The position numbers and the translations under genes were made by a program. The notes below the pieces were generated by a model. That model was not told the DNA's origin, made no database searches, and saw only the letters and a list, made by a program, of their open reading frames with translations. Of a DNA stretch of 64,000 nt, positions 18,442-26,750 are shown piece after piece. Source of the DNA: an uncultured Lachnospiraceae bacterium (GTDB lineage Bacteria; Bacillota; Clostridia; Lachnospirales; Lachnospiraceae); NCBI GenBank assembly GCA_947630025.1, contig CANRFZ010000011.1, positions 44,988 through 108,987 on the forward strand. Direction: 5' to 3'. Position 1 is the stretch's first letter, and each line of letters opens with the position of its first letter.

Positions 18442-18461
18442 CTTTTCTCTCCTATCGCTCT

Positions 18462-19739
18462 TTATTTGATGATTTCGGTTACTCTAACGCCAAAACTCTC
18501 CTCGATTACTACGACCTCGCCCTTGGCAACGAACTTGCCGTTGACCAGTACGTCGATCGGTTCACCGGCTATCTTATCCAGCTCGATGATCGTGCCGGGT
18601 GAGAAATCCAAAATATCCGATATGGATTTTGATGTCCTTCCGAGTTCCACCGTGACTTCCAGCGGCACATCCCGTATCAGGCCGATGTTCTCCTGAATCT
18701 GCGCCGGGTTGAAATCGTTGGAAAAGCTCTGGAACTGGGCCGGCTGAATGTTCATGTTCGCCTGCGGCATCATCTGCATCATAGGCATCTGCATCTGCGG
18801 CATTCCCATGCCCATGCCCATATTCATGTTCATCTGGCTCATGTCCATCTGCGGAGCCATCTGGGGCGCCATCTGTGGAGCCATCTGAGGGGCCATCTGG
18901 GGCGCGGCCTGTGCCGCCGGAGCGGGTGCGGGCGCCGGTGTGGGAGCCGCCGCGGGTGCGGGTGCAGGCGCGGGTTCCGGTTCGGCATCGCCCATCTGGT
19001 TCTGCAGGAACGTATCGCACAGTTCCTTGGCAAAGTCAACCGGGTACAACTGCATGATCGTGGAATCCACCAGATCGTCTATCTGCATCCGGAACGTGAC
19101 CTTGACGAACGTTCCCTCCAGAAACGACGCGATCTCGCCGCCCGACTTAAAGGCCGTCAGGTCTACCAGACTGGCCTCCGGCGGGCTGATGTCGATCATC
19201 TTGCCCAGCATCGTGGACATCGACGTGGCGGAGGAGCCCATCATCTGGTTCATCGCCTCCGAGATCGCGCTCAAGTGCAGCTCAGAGAGCTCGCCGTCGG
19301 TGTTGCTGCCGTCGCCGCCCATCATCAGGTCTGTGATCACCTTTACGTCATGCTCCTTCAGCACCAGAATGTTGGTGCCGTCCAGACCTACCGTATATTT
19401 GATCTGAATAAACACACACGGTTTCTCGTAATCCTGCAGCACGCTGTCCCACTGCGCCATCGTGACGACGGGCGTCGTGATGTTGACCTTGCGGTTGACC
19501 AGCGAATACAGCGTCGTCGCCGAAGAACCCATGCTGATATTGGCAACCTCGCCGATGGCGTCCTTTTCCATGTCGCTGAGGATATCGTCCCCCATATCCG
19601 AGGACGCGGACGCGGGCGCAGGAGCCGGAGCGGGCGCCGCTTCACTGCCTGCCGCAGCGTCGCCGCCGTCGCTGTCGCCGGGTGTGGCCATACCGCTTAA
19701 CAGCGCATTTATTTCATCCTGTGATAACATTCCGTCCAT
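18462..19739 (-). CDS. fliY: Flagellar motor switch phosphatase FliY (FliN domain)
   Basis: 425 aa. The N-terminal CheY-binding segment (MLSQDEINALLSGM) is followed by a CheC-like phosphatase domain (about 50-225, with EKDAIGEVANISMGSSA and LHLSAISEAMNQMMGSSA). A low-complexity hinge (about 230-330) has an Ala/Pro block, four MAPQ units and a Met/Gln/Asn-rich stretch. The last 80 residues are the FliN domain (VELGRTSKSISDIL). It forms the C-ring with FliM and dephosphorylates CheY-P. The hinge is longer than in B. subtilis FliY. Confidence 0.94.
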   Translation of the reverse strand: MDGMLSQDEINALLSGMATPGDSDGGDAAAGSEAAPAPAPAPASASSDMGDDILSDMEKDAIGEVANISMGSSATTLYSLVNRKVNITTPVVTMAQWDSVLQDYEKPCVFIQIKYTVGLDGTNILVLKEHDVKVITDLMMGGDGSNTDGELSELHLSAISEAMNQMMGSSATSMSTMLGKMIDISPPEASLVDLTAFKSGGEIASFLEGTFVKVTFRMQIDDLVDSTIMQLYPVDFAKELCDTFLQNQMGDAEPEPAPAPAPAAAPTPAPAPAPAAQAAPQMAPQMAPQMAPQMAPQMDMSQMNMNMGMGMGMPQMQMPMMQMMPQANMNIQPAQFQSFSNDFNPAQIQENIGLIRDVPLEVTVELGRTSKSISDILDFSPGTIIELDKIAGEPIDVLVNGKFVAKGEVVVIEESFGVRVTEIIK

Positions 19740-19743
19740 GCCG

Positions 19744-20724
19744 TTATTCCCCCTCTCTGATTACCGATGTGACTCTTACAGCATATTTGTCTTTGCTGGA
19801 GCCCGGTAAAGCGGTGAATTTTTTGATATTGCCCACATAAATCTCTAAATCGTCTTCTATATCGGTATTCAGACGCACAATATCCCCTACCTGCAGGTTG
19901 ATAAAGTCGTTGACCGACACTCTGGTGTGTCCCAGCACTGCCTTGATCGGTACGTCCACCCGCCTGATCAGCGCCTCGATGCGGTCCTCCAGATCTTCCT
20001 CCCGCTTCTCCTGCAGCGTCGCGTACCAGTACTTCGTATTCAGCTTATCCATGACAGATTCCAGCGTAAAAAACGGAAGACAGATATTCATGAATCCTTC
20101 CACGTCGCCGATCTTCATGTTCAGCGTGACGATCGCTATCATGTCGTTGGGGGCGATCACCTGTGCGAACTGCGAGTTGGTCTCGATCCGCTCCATCACC
20201 GGATTCAGATCGACGACGTTCTTCCACGGCTCGCGCATGAGCTGCATACACACCACCATCATTCTCTCGATGATCGTCATCTCGATCTCGGTGAAATCCC
20301 GGTTCTTTTCCAGCGGCTCGCCCGCGCCGCCCAGCATACGGTCGATCATCGCATATCCAAGCTGCGCCGCCAGCTCGATCAGGATCGTGCCGCCCAGCGG
20401 CTGGAAATTGACGATCCCGAGGATCACGGGATTGGAGAGCGCATTGGTAAATTCCGAAAAGATAACCGTCTCCGAGCTGGCTACGGAAATCTGCACGTTT
20501 TTTCTAAGATAGATCGGAAGGCTCGTGGAAAGCAGCCGCCCGTAATGCTCATATATGATTTCCAGCGTCCGCAGGTGCTCTTTGGAGAACTTCGTAGGAC
20601 GTTTGAAGTCGTAGTTCTTAACCTGTTTGTCACCGGAATCGTTCATTTCATCTGCATCGATCTCACCGCTGCTCAATGCGGCCAGCAGATTGTCAATCTC
20701 ATTTTGAGACAGTACCTCTCCCAC
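19744..20724 (-). CDS. fliM: Flagellar motor switch protein FliM
   Basis: 326 aa, standard length. The N-terminal CheY-P-binding motif is LSQNEIDNLLAAL. A CheC-like middle domain without catalytic residues and a C-terminal FliN-like domain (LGHTRVSVNDFINLQVGDIV) follow. It is the C-ring subunit that sets rotation direction. Its stop lies 4 nt before fliY. Confidence 0.96.
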   Translation of the reverse strand: MGEVLSQNEIDNLLAALSSGEIDADEMNDSGDKQVKNYDFKRPTKFSKEHLRTLEIIYEHYGRLLSTSLPIYLRKNVQISVASSETVIFSEFTNALSNPVILGIVNFQPLGGTILIELAAQLGYAMIDRMLGGAGEPLEKNRDFTEIEMTIIERMMVVCMQLMREPWKNVVDLNPVMERIETNSQFAQVIAPNDMIAIVTLNMKIGDVEGFMNICLPFFTLESVMDKLNTKYWYATLQEKREEDLEDRIEALIRRVDVPIKAVLGHTRVSVNDFINLQVGDIVRLNTDIEDDLEIYVGNIKKFTALPGSSKDKYAVRVTSVIREGE

Positions 20725-20761
20725 GCACGTTCACCTCCTGTGGCACTATCTGAGCCTGCTT

Positions 20762-21307
20762 CTATTGAATCATAGTGTCACTAAACGTAACATTGAAGAT
20801 AAACTCGGAATCGAACAACTCCTGTATTCTGGTCAGGATCTCCTGTCTTACCTCGTCCTGATTGCTGCGCATCTCGTCTACCGTGCGCTGGCTGATCACG
20901 TCGGTGATCTCGGACTTGATCAGGCTCTCCCGCTCGCTGATGGTCTCGCCGTACTTCTTGTACCCCTTATCCTTGGTGTTCATCGACAACGTGACGGTGG
21001 CGATAAAGTAATGCGCCTCCTCCTTTTCGTTGCCGTTGGCATCGACCTCGACCTCCACCTGCAGCGGAATCGTCATCTTATCCACGATATCGTAGGTGGC
21101 GATATCGTCCATCGGTATTTCCACCTTTTCCTCCTGCTCGCCCTCCGCGCTTCCGGACAACTCCAGGCTCAGCGCCGTCGCGATATTGTCCACCAGCGCC
21201 GCCGTCTTGCGGGAAGTGCCTACCACGCTGAACATCATAATCGCGGTGAGCACGATATTCACGATCAGCAGTGCGAGAATGATAATGGAAATCAGATTCT
21301 TCTTCAT
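20762..21307 (-). CDS. fliL: Flagellar basal body-associated protein FliL
   Basis: 181 aa. One N-terminal transmembrane helix (about 6-27) is followed by a periplasm-side domain with the FliL pattern ending in ILTRIQELFDSEFIFNVTFSDTMIQ. FliL surrounds the stator and supports torque. It lies downstream of motAB and upstream of fliM. Confidence 0.9.
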   Translation of the reverse strand: MKKNLISIIILALLIVNIVLTAIMMFSVVGTSRKTAALVDNIATALSLELSGSAEGEQEEKVEIPMDDIATYDIVDKMTIPLQVEVEVDANGNEKEEAHYFIATVTLSMNTKDKGYKKYGETISERESLIKSEITDVISQRTVDEMRSNQDEVRQEILTRIQELFDSEFIFNVTFSDTMIQ

Positions 21308-21456
21308 TTGCGGATATTCTCCTTTATTTTATGAATCTCTACGTCAGCAATCTCTGCTGCCTGTTCTCTTGTCTAAATCTATTATACCCTGTCAGCTCTG
21401 ATACCCTGTCGGCGCCGCAGGTGCCGCACAGACATCTTAGCCTTTCCGTCTGCGGC

Positions 21457-22263
21457 TCAGTAAGCGCTCAGCGAGTTGTAGATCTTAATCTCTACGCGGC
21501 GGTTCATGCTCCGGCCTTCCGGCGTGGCGTTGTCCGCGATGGGCAGATACTCGCCGCGGCCCGCGTGTTTGACCTTGGCCGGGTCTAAATCCGTGATCGA
21601 GAGCAGATAGTTAAAGACCGAAAGCGCGCGGCCCGAGCTCAGCTCGTCGTTGTTGGAATACTTCGCGCCGGACATCGGCACGTTGTCCGTATGTCCCTCG
21701 ATCTCGATCGTCCCCTCCGCGTAGCGCTCCAGAATCCGCGCCACCTGATCCAGTACCGGGAGCGATTCCTCCTTGAGCTCCACGCTGCCGGAGTCAAACA
21801 GGATGCCGCCCTTTAACGTGAGCTGCACATACTGCGAGGTAAATTCGATATCGATCTCGTTTTCCAGATTCTGCTCCTGAATGGCTTCCTCGATCTTCTC
21901 CGCGAGCTGCTCGGACTCCTCCATCTGGGCCGCCTCGACCTGTTCCTGCGCGGACGCCACATCCTCGTCCACCACCTGTCCCTCGTCGAGTTTGCCGGTA
22001 CTGTTGATGTATTCGTCCAGTTCGTTGAGCTGGCTCGTGCCCATGCTGACCAGCATACCGTCGCCGATGGCGGTGGCGCCGCCGTCAAAGACCGAAAACA
22101 TCTGGTTAAAGGACGCCAGAATCTGCTCCTGTTTGTCCTCGTCGATCGTGGACATCGCAAAGAGCAGGACGAAGAAGCACAACAACAGGTTCATCAGGTC
22201 GCCGAACGTGGTCTGCCATGCGGGTGCGCCTTTCTTCGGTTCATCCGGTTTCCGCTTAGCCAT
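21457..22263 (-). CDS. motB: Flagellar motor stator protein MotB
   Basis: 268 aa from ATG 22263, which has GGAGG eight bases upstream and overlaps the motA stop by 8 nt; an in-frame start at 22305 lies inside motA. Asp22 in the membrane helix (TTFGDLMNLLLCFFVLLFAM) is the proton- or sodium-carrying residue. The C-terminal OmpA-like domain (IEGHTDNVPMSG, ELSSGRALSVFNYL) anchors the stator to peptidoglycan. Confidence 0.95.
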   Translation of the reverse strand: MAKRKPDEPKKGAPAWQTTFGDLMNLLLCFFVLLFAMSTIDEDKQEQILASFNQMFSVFDGGATAIGDGMLVSMGTSQLNELDEYINSTGKLDEGQVVDEDVASAQEQVEAAQMEESEQLAEKIEEAIQEQNLENEIDIEFTSQYVQLTLKGGILFDSGSVELKEESLPVLDQVARILERYAEGTIEIEGHTDNVPMSGAKYSNNDELSSGRALSVFNYLLSITDLDPAKVKHAGRGEYLPIADNATPEGRSMNRRVEIKIYNSLSAY

Positions 22264-23065
22264 CCACCTCACCTCCGTCCTCGTCTGCCGGACGCTTGCG
22301 CTCACCCGGCGCTAGGAAGGATTTCAGCTTTTCTTCTATGACACGCGGATTCTCGCCCGCCTGAATGGACAGAAGCCCTTCGACCTCTATCTCCTTTACC
22401 ATCATTTCTTCGTCGTTCTTGCCCTTCAGCTTCGTAGAAACGGGCGCGCAGATCCAGTTGGCCAGAATCGAGCCGTACAGTGTCGTGACCAGAGCCACGG
22501 CCATGTTCGGGCCGATGGACGCAAAATCCGACAGGTCACGCAGCATATTGATCAGACCGATCAGCGTACCGATCATACCCCACGCAGGGCCCATGGAACC
22601 CAGGTTTTCCCAGAACCCGATCTTGTCCTTGTGCCTGCCCTCCACGCTGGCCAGCTCCGTCTCCATGATCGCGCGCACCAGTTCGGGATCGGTGCCGTCC
22701 ACCACGAGCAGGATGCCTTTTTTGAGAAATTCGTCGTCGATCTCGCCGGCGGCTTCTTCCAACGAAAGCAAGCCCTCTTTACGGGCCACGTTGGACAGGT
22801 CTATGATCTTCTGGATAATATCGGATACGTTCATCGGGGACGTCTTAAAAATCAGCCGGATGCTCTTGAGTCCCGCCAGAAAGTCCGGCAGCTTGTAGCT
22901 GGCCAGAATACACATGAAAGAACCGCCGAACGTAATCAGTACGGACGGCACATCAAGGAAACCCACCAGCGTACCGAAATTTACGCCGGTGTTCTTATCG
23001 AATACGATACCGAATATCATCAGGATGAAACATCCTATTAAGCCGATGATTGAAGCTATATCCAT
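22256..23065 (-). CDS. motA: Flagellar motor stator protein MotA
   Basis: 269 aa with four transmembrane segments (two near the N-terminus, two around 155-205: GMIGTLIGLINMLRDL and VALVTTLYGSILANW). The large cytoplasmic loop carries charged residues that contact FliG. It forms the ion-driven stator with MotB, whose gene overlaps its 3' end. Confidence 0.95.
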   Translation of the reverse strand: MDIASIIGLIGCFILMIFGIVFDKNTGVNFGTLVGFLDVPSVLITFGGSFMCILASYKLPDFLAGLKSIRLIFKTSPMNVSDIIQKIIDLSNVARKEGLLSLEEAAGEIDDEFLKKGILLVVDGTDPELVRAIMETELASVEGRHKDKIGFWENLGSMGPAWGMIGTLIGLINMLRDLSDFASIGPNMAVALVTTLYGSILANWICAPVSTKLKGKNDEEMMVKEIEVEGLLSIQAGENPRVIEEKLKSFLAPGERKRPADEDGGEVDG

Positions 23066-23085
23066 ATGTATCCACCTATTTTACA

Positions 23086-23271
23086 CTAATCTGCAAAAAT
23101 GTCCTTTCTATACGATTTTACTAAATTTTTCACTTCTTGTCTACTTTCTTTTACAATTATTTTCCGCCCGGTGGTAAACGTCAGCACCGTGTCGGGCGTC
23201 TCCTCCACCAGTTCCAGCAGATCGGGATTGATCAGCACTTTTACGCCGTTTATTTTCGTAACTTCAATCAT
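23086..23271 (-). CDS. flbD: FlbD/SwrD family small motility protein
   Basis: 61 aa. It begins MIEVTKINGVKVLINPDLLEL, the family signature, so ATG 23271 (AGGGAA upstream) is preferred over ATG 23289. SwrD raises stator torque in B. subtilis. The gene precedes motA and has its own promoter candidate at 23311-23339. Confidence 0.88.
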   Translation of the reverse strand: MIEVTKINGVKVLINPDLLELVEETPDTVLTFTTGRKIIVKESRQEVKNLVKSYRKDIFAD

Positions 23272-23310
23272 AATACGTTTCCCTGTCAATCTATTGTATG
23301 GAACTTTTAT

Positions 23311-23339
23311 ATTCTAGCACACATCTTAAAAAACTGCAA
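23311..23339 (-). promoter_or_regulatory. Sigma-A type promoter for flbD-motAB
   Basis: On the minus strand TTGCAG and TAGAAT are separated by exactly 17 bases, 40 bases upstream of the flbD start. It lies just beyond the hairpin that follows flgE, so it would restart transcription there. Confidence 0.55.
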
Positions 23340-23379
23340 AATAAATTTCTTCCAATTCCGACGCGCGGCGCGCATAAGA

Positions 23380-23407
23380 AAGGGCCTTTCCTCGTGGAAA
23401 GGCCCTT
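23380..23407 (-). terminator. Strong hairpin after flgE (attenuator or terminator)
   Basis: A perfect 12 bp stem (AAGGGCCTTTCC on the plus strand) closes a four-base loop. On the minus strand it lies 25 bases after the flgE stop and is followed by a short, interrupted T tract (TCTTATG), so termination is probably partial. It could also protect the flgE message 3' end. Confidence 0.55.
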
Positions 23408-23432
23408 CTGTTATTTCATAACATATATTATT

Positions 23433-25469
23433 TTATCTCTTGAGGTTTACCAGTTCCTCCAGCATCGTATCGGAAACCGTGATGATACGGCTGTTCGCCT
23501 GGAAACCACGCTGGGTGGTGATCATCGTCGTAAACTCGCTGGACAGATCGACGTTACTCATCTCCAGCACGCCGGAAGTCATCTGGCCGCCGTTGGCGGT
23601 GATGTCCACGCCCACGCCGTCGAACTCGCCGGAGTTCTGCGTCGCGGAGTACAGGTTGTTGCCCGCCTTGGACAGACCGGACGCATTGGCAAATTCCGCC
23701 ACCGCGATCTGGCCTAGCAGCTTCGTCAGGCCGTTGTCGTAGGACGCCGTGATCCTGCCGTCCTGTCCGATCTCGATACTGCTCAGTTCGCCCACTTTGC
23801 GGCCCGCGCCGAGCGCACTGTTCTCCAGCGAACCGTTGGTCATCTCCAGCGTGCACTTGCCGCCGTTGCCGTAGTTTGTAATGGAAGAAAAGTCGATGTC
23901 GATATTGCTAAACTGCGACAAGTCGATGTTCTCGCCCGCCAGATTGGATACCGCGGTGCTGAACGTCAGCGTCGCCGTGTTGTTGCCCTGACTGCCGATA
24001 TAGGAGAACTTACCCGTATCGTGGTCAAACACGAGCTGGTTGCCGTTGACCGACTCGGTCATCGTAATCTGGGCGGAACCGTCGGGGCCTACGAAATCGA
24101 TGCCGTACGTCTTGCCGTCACCGTCCTCTACCTTATATACCTGCGACAGGATCTCTTTCTCATGATCCTCGTCGTTCGGCAGCGTCACGCCGAATGTGCC
24201 GGTAGCCGCGTTCAGGTTGGACTCCTGCGTCGTCGCAAAATCCGCCGTAAATTCGATGGTGATATTCTCCGGGTTGTCGGTATCCGACGTAACGCCCGTA
24301 ACCGTAACGGTGTCCAGTCCTTTCATGGCTGCCAGCGCTGCCTGCCAGTCGGCCACATCCTCGACTTTCTCCGCCTTGCCGTCCGCGCCCTTCGTATAGT
24401 AGGATTTGTCGTCCGGGTTGTAGATCAGGTTGTAGGGCTCCGCCTCCAACTGCGCTTTCGTCAGCGTCACCTTGCCGCCCACCGTAACGTTCGCGCCCTC
24501 GGCCACCGTGCCGTCCGTCGGAGCCGCGCCGTTTACCTGTTGAATCGAGACATCCGTGCCCGCCGCCGCGATCATGGCGTTGTCGCCGTAGCCTTCCAGA
24601 ATCTGGGACATCGCGAGATTTACGATAAACTGGTCGTTGGCCAGATCGTAGGTCACGCCGTCGGCCATGGGATATTTGCTGGTCGTGACGGGCGTGCTAT
24701 TCTCGCCGAAATTGGCAATCTGGTAAATATTGGACAGATTGTATTTCTCCACCAGCGATATGCCGTTGCCGTCCAGAATGTCGTCCAGCTGCACACGGAA
24801 CACGTCGTCGTTGCCCGTGCCGTGGACGCTGAACTTCGCCGTGTACTGGTAGCCCTGCGCGTCAAAGAATGTCAGCGTGCGCACCGCGCCGGCGGTACTG
24901 TTGATCGTAGTGTCCGTTCTGTCCAGAATACCGGACATATACGCCAGCGTCGTGGCCTCCGGATCTGCTTTCATATTTTCGGGGCTCATAATACGCAGCG
25001 CGGATACGACGTCAGATCTGATATCGCCCGTCTCGGGGTCCACCTGCCAGCCCATAACCGTGTAGCCCAGACTGGACATAACCAGATTGCCGGCGCCGTC
25101 CACCGTGAACGAACCGTCTCTGGTAAAGAAGTTCTGGGAACCGTCGTTGACGATGAAGAACGAATCGCCCTCGATCATAACGTCCCACGGATTGTTGGTT
25201 GTCTGTGCGTAACCCTGCGTCTCGATCGCCGTCGTGATGGCGCCCGTCTTGGCGCCCAGACCGATCTGTCTGGGGTTGATACCGCCGCGGCCCGTGTTGG
25301 CATTGGCGCCCGACGCCGCCTGCGTGGTCTGATAGAGCAGGTCGTTGAATACCATGCTCTGTGATTTGTATGCCGTTGAGTTGACGTTGGCGATGTTGTT
25401 ACCGATAACGTCCATTCTGGTCTGGTGTGTTTTCAAACCCGCCACACCAGAAAACAATGATCTCATCAT
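23433..25469 (-). CDS. flgE: Flagellar hook protein FlgE
   Basis: 678 aa, longer than the usual 400-450. The N-terminal rod/hook motif is MMRSLFSGVAGLKTHQTRMDVIGNNIANVNSTA in outline, and the C-terminal signature is MSNVDLSSEFTTMITTQRGF followed by a coiled helix. The extra length lies in the middle (about residues 280-470), an Asp/Thr/Gly-rich surface domain. ATG 25469 has GGAGG nine bases upstream. A hook-cap gene (flgD) and length-control gene (fliK) lie upstream in the operon. Confidence 0.95.
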   Translation of the reverse strand: MMRSLFSGVAGLKTHQTRMDVIGNNIANVNSTAYKSQSMVFNDLLYQTTQAASGANANTGRGGINPRQIGLGAKTGAITTAIETQGYAQTTNNPWDVMIEGDSFFIVNDGSQNFFTRDGSFTVDGAGNLVMSSLGYTVMGWQVDPETGDIRSDVVSALRIMSPENMKADPEATTLAYMSGILDRTDTTINSTAGAVRTLTFFDAQGYQYTAKFSVHGTGNDDVFRVQLDDILDGNGISLVEKYNLSNIYQIANFGENSTPVTTSKYPMADGVTYDLANDQFIVNLAMSQILEGYGDNAMIAAAGTDVSIQQVNGAAPTDGTVAEGANVTVGGKVTLTKAQLEAEPYNLIYNPDDKSYYTKGADGKAEKVEDVADWQAALAAMKGLDTVTVTGVTSDTDNPENITIEFTADFATTQESNLNAATGTFGVTLPNDEDHEKEILSQVYKVEDGDGKTYGIDFVGPDGSAQITMTESVNGNQLVFDHDTGKFSYIGSQGNNTATLTFSTAVSNLAGENIDLSQFSNIDIDFSSITNYGNGGKCTLEMTNGSLENSALGAGRKVGELSSIEIGQDGRITASYDNGLTKLLGQIAVAEFANASGLSKAGNNLYSATQNSGEFDGVGVDITANGGQMTSGVLEMSNVDLSSEFTTMITTQRGFQANSRIITVSDTMLEELVNLKR

Positions 25470-25507
25470 AGTGATTGACCTCCTTCACTCTGCACCCGAA
25501 ACCGTGC

Positions 25508-25560
25508 ACCGGATAAATCCGGTTCTGTTGATCCGCGTCCCGTCTGTCATTCAGGGACGC
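25508..25560 (-). other. Two intercistronic hairpins before flgE
   Basis: ACCGGAT-aa-ATCCGGT (25508-25523) and GCGTCCC...GGGACGC with a 12-base loop (25535-25560) lie in the gap between the TIGR02530 gene and flgE. Neither has a T tract. They may stabilise or process the hook mRNA. Confidence 0.4.
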
Positions 25561-25584
25561 CCAGCCTCCTCGAAGGTCCGGCTT

Positions 25585-25986
25585 TTATATGATCACGGCT
25601 CCGTCAATATTGGTAAATACATTTTCATTGGTCTCCGTCTGGTCCATGGCCGTGATCACCGTCTGATTCGGCACATTCACGATAAACGCCAGAGAGTCCA
25701 CGATCACCAATGATTCGTTGATTCCTTTCGCACCGGCTTTGGCAGCGCCCATATTCAGGCGTTCCACTTGGTCTTTGGTCAGTTCGATGTTCCTGTCAAC
25801 CAGTCGGCTGGCCGCGTGCTTGGAAAACTTCACCTCGCCGTCCTTGCGGATGGTTTCCGTCTTGCCGCTTAAAATATCCTGAAAGCTAAGTCCGTTTGCT
25901 TTCGGCGCAGGCTTCTGTCTGCCGGCGTTCAGGTACTGTTCCTGAAGTTGTTCGATGGAAAGGAACTGATTGCCCTGAATCTTCAT
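25585..25986 (-). CDS. TIGR02530-type flagellar operon protein
   Basis: 133 aa. The conserved part FSKHAASRLVDRNIELTKDQ with SLVIVDSLAFIVNVPNQTVITAMD matches the family named 'flagellar operon protein' (TIGR02530), always found between flgD and flgE in Firmicutes. The role is not established; position suggests hook assembly or its regulation. Starts 2 nt after flgD. Confidence 0.88.
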   Translation of the reverse strand: MKIQGNQFLSIEQLQEQYLNAGRQKPAPKANGLSFQDILSGKTETIRKDGEVKFSKHAASRLVDRNIELTKDQVERLNMGAAKAGAKGINESLVIVDSLAFIVNVPNQTVITAMDQTETNENVFTNIDGAVII

Positions 25987-25988
25987 GC

Positions 25989-26720
25989 TTATTCCTCCGT
26001 TTCTCCTTCCACGCCGCCTGCTTCGTCTTCCTCGGATTCTTCGCCGCCGTCGACGGTATCGTCATCGCTGCCGCCCGCCACCGTGACCAGATCTTTCATC
26101 CTCTTTTCGTACTCCGCCACTTTGTCGGAATACTCGTCGGTGAGGAAGCTCCTCTGATAGTCGTCCATGCTATTGTAGAGTTCCGTCATCTTTTCCACGG
26201 TCTCCCTGTAGTCGATCGTCAGCAGGCCTACCTCCGGCAGCTTCCGATAGAGATTCAGGAAATCAGCCGTCTTCTTGTACGCCGTCAGATATTTCTCATC
26301 CGCCACCGTGTTCAGGTCGTCCATCGAGTAAACCTCTCCGCCCACGGACAGATACGCCTTGCCGTTCTCATATACGACGTAGTCCACATTACCCTGCACG
26401 GTAACCGTATTGCCCGAACTGTCCGCCACATTGAGAAGCACCGTCTGCCCTACCAGCGACGAAGCTCTGGAAAGCTCCAGCGTGGCGCTCATGTTCTGCA
26501 TCTGCTCCAGCTCGGAGAACGTAGCGTACTGCGAAATATACTCGGTATTGGAAGTAGGCTCCAGCGGGTCCTGATATTTCATCTGCGCCACGAGAAGCTG
26601 CAGAAATGCGTCTTTGTCAAGGCTGCCGCCGTTCTGGGTTTTTTCCTTCTCTTTTGCAAGGGAAGTGGCCGTCGCGTTCTCGACGAACTTGCCGTCTACT
26701 ACCTGTTGTACTGCTCCCAT
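25989..26720 (-). CDS. flgD: Flagellar hook cap protein FlgD
   Basis: 243 aa. The conserved N-terminal region reads LDKDAFLQLLVAQMKYQDPLEPTSNTEYISQ in outline, followed by ATFSELEQMQNMS. The C-terminal third is a Glu/Asp-rich disordered tail instead of the longer Fn3/tudor domain of Gram-negative FlgD. FlgD caps the growing hook. Confidence 0.93.
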   Translation of the reverse strand: MGAVQQVVDGKFVENATATSLAKEKEKTQNGGSLDKDAFLQLLVAQMKYQDPLEPTSNTEYISQYATFSELEQMQNMSATLELSRASSLVGQTVLLNVADSSGNTVTVQGNVDYVVYENGKAYLSVGGEVYSMDDLNTVADEKYLTAYKKTADFLNLYRKLPEVGLLTIDYRETVEKMTELYNSMDDYQRSFLTDEYSDKVAEYEKRMKDLVTVAGGSDDDTVDGGEESEEDEAGGVEGETEE

Positions 26721-26750
26721 GTTCTGTCTCCTTTCTTTGATTCATCTCCG

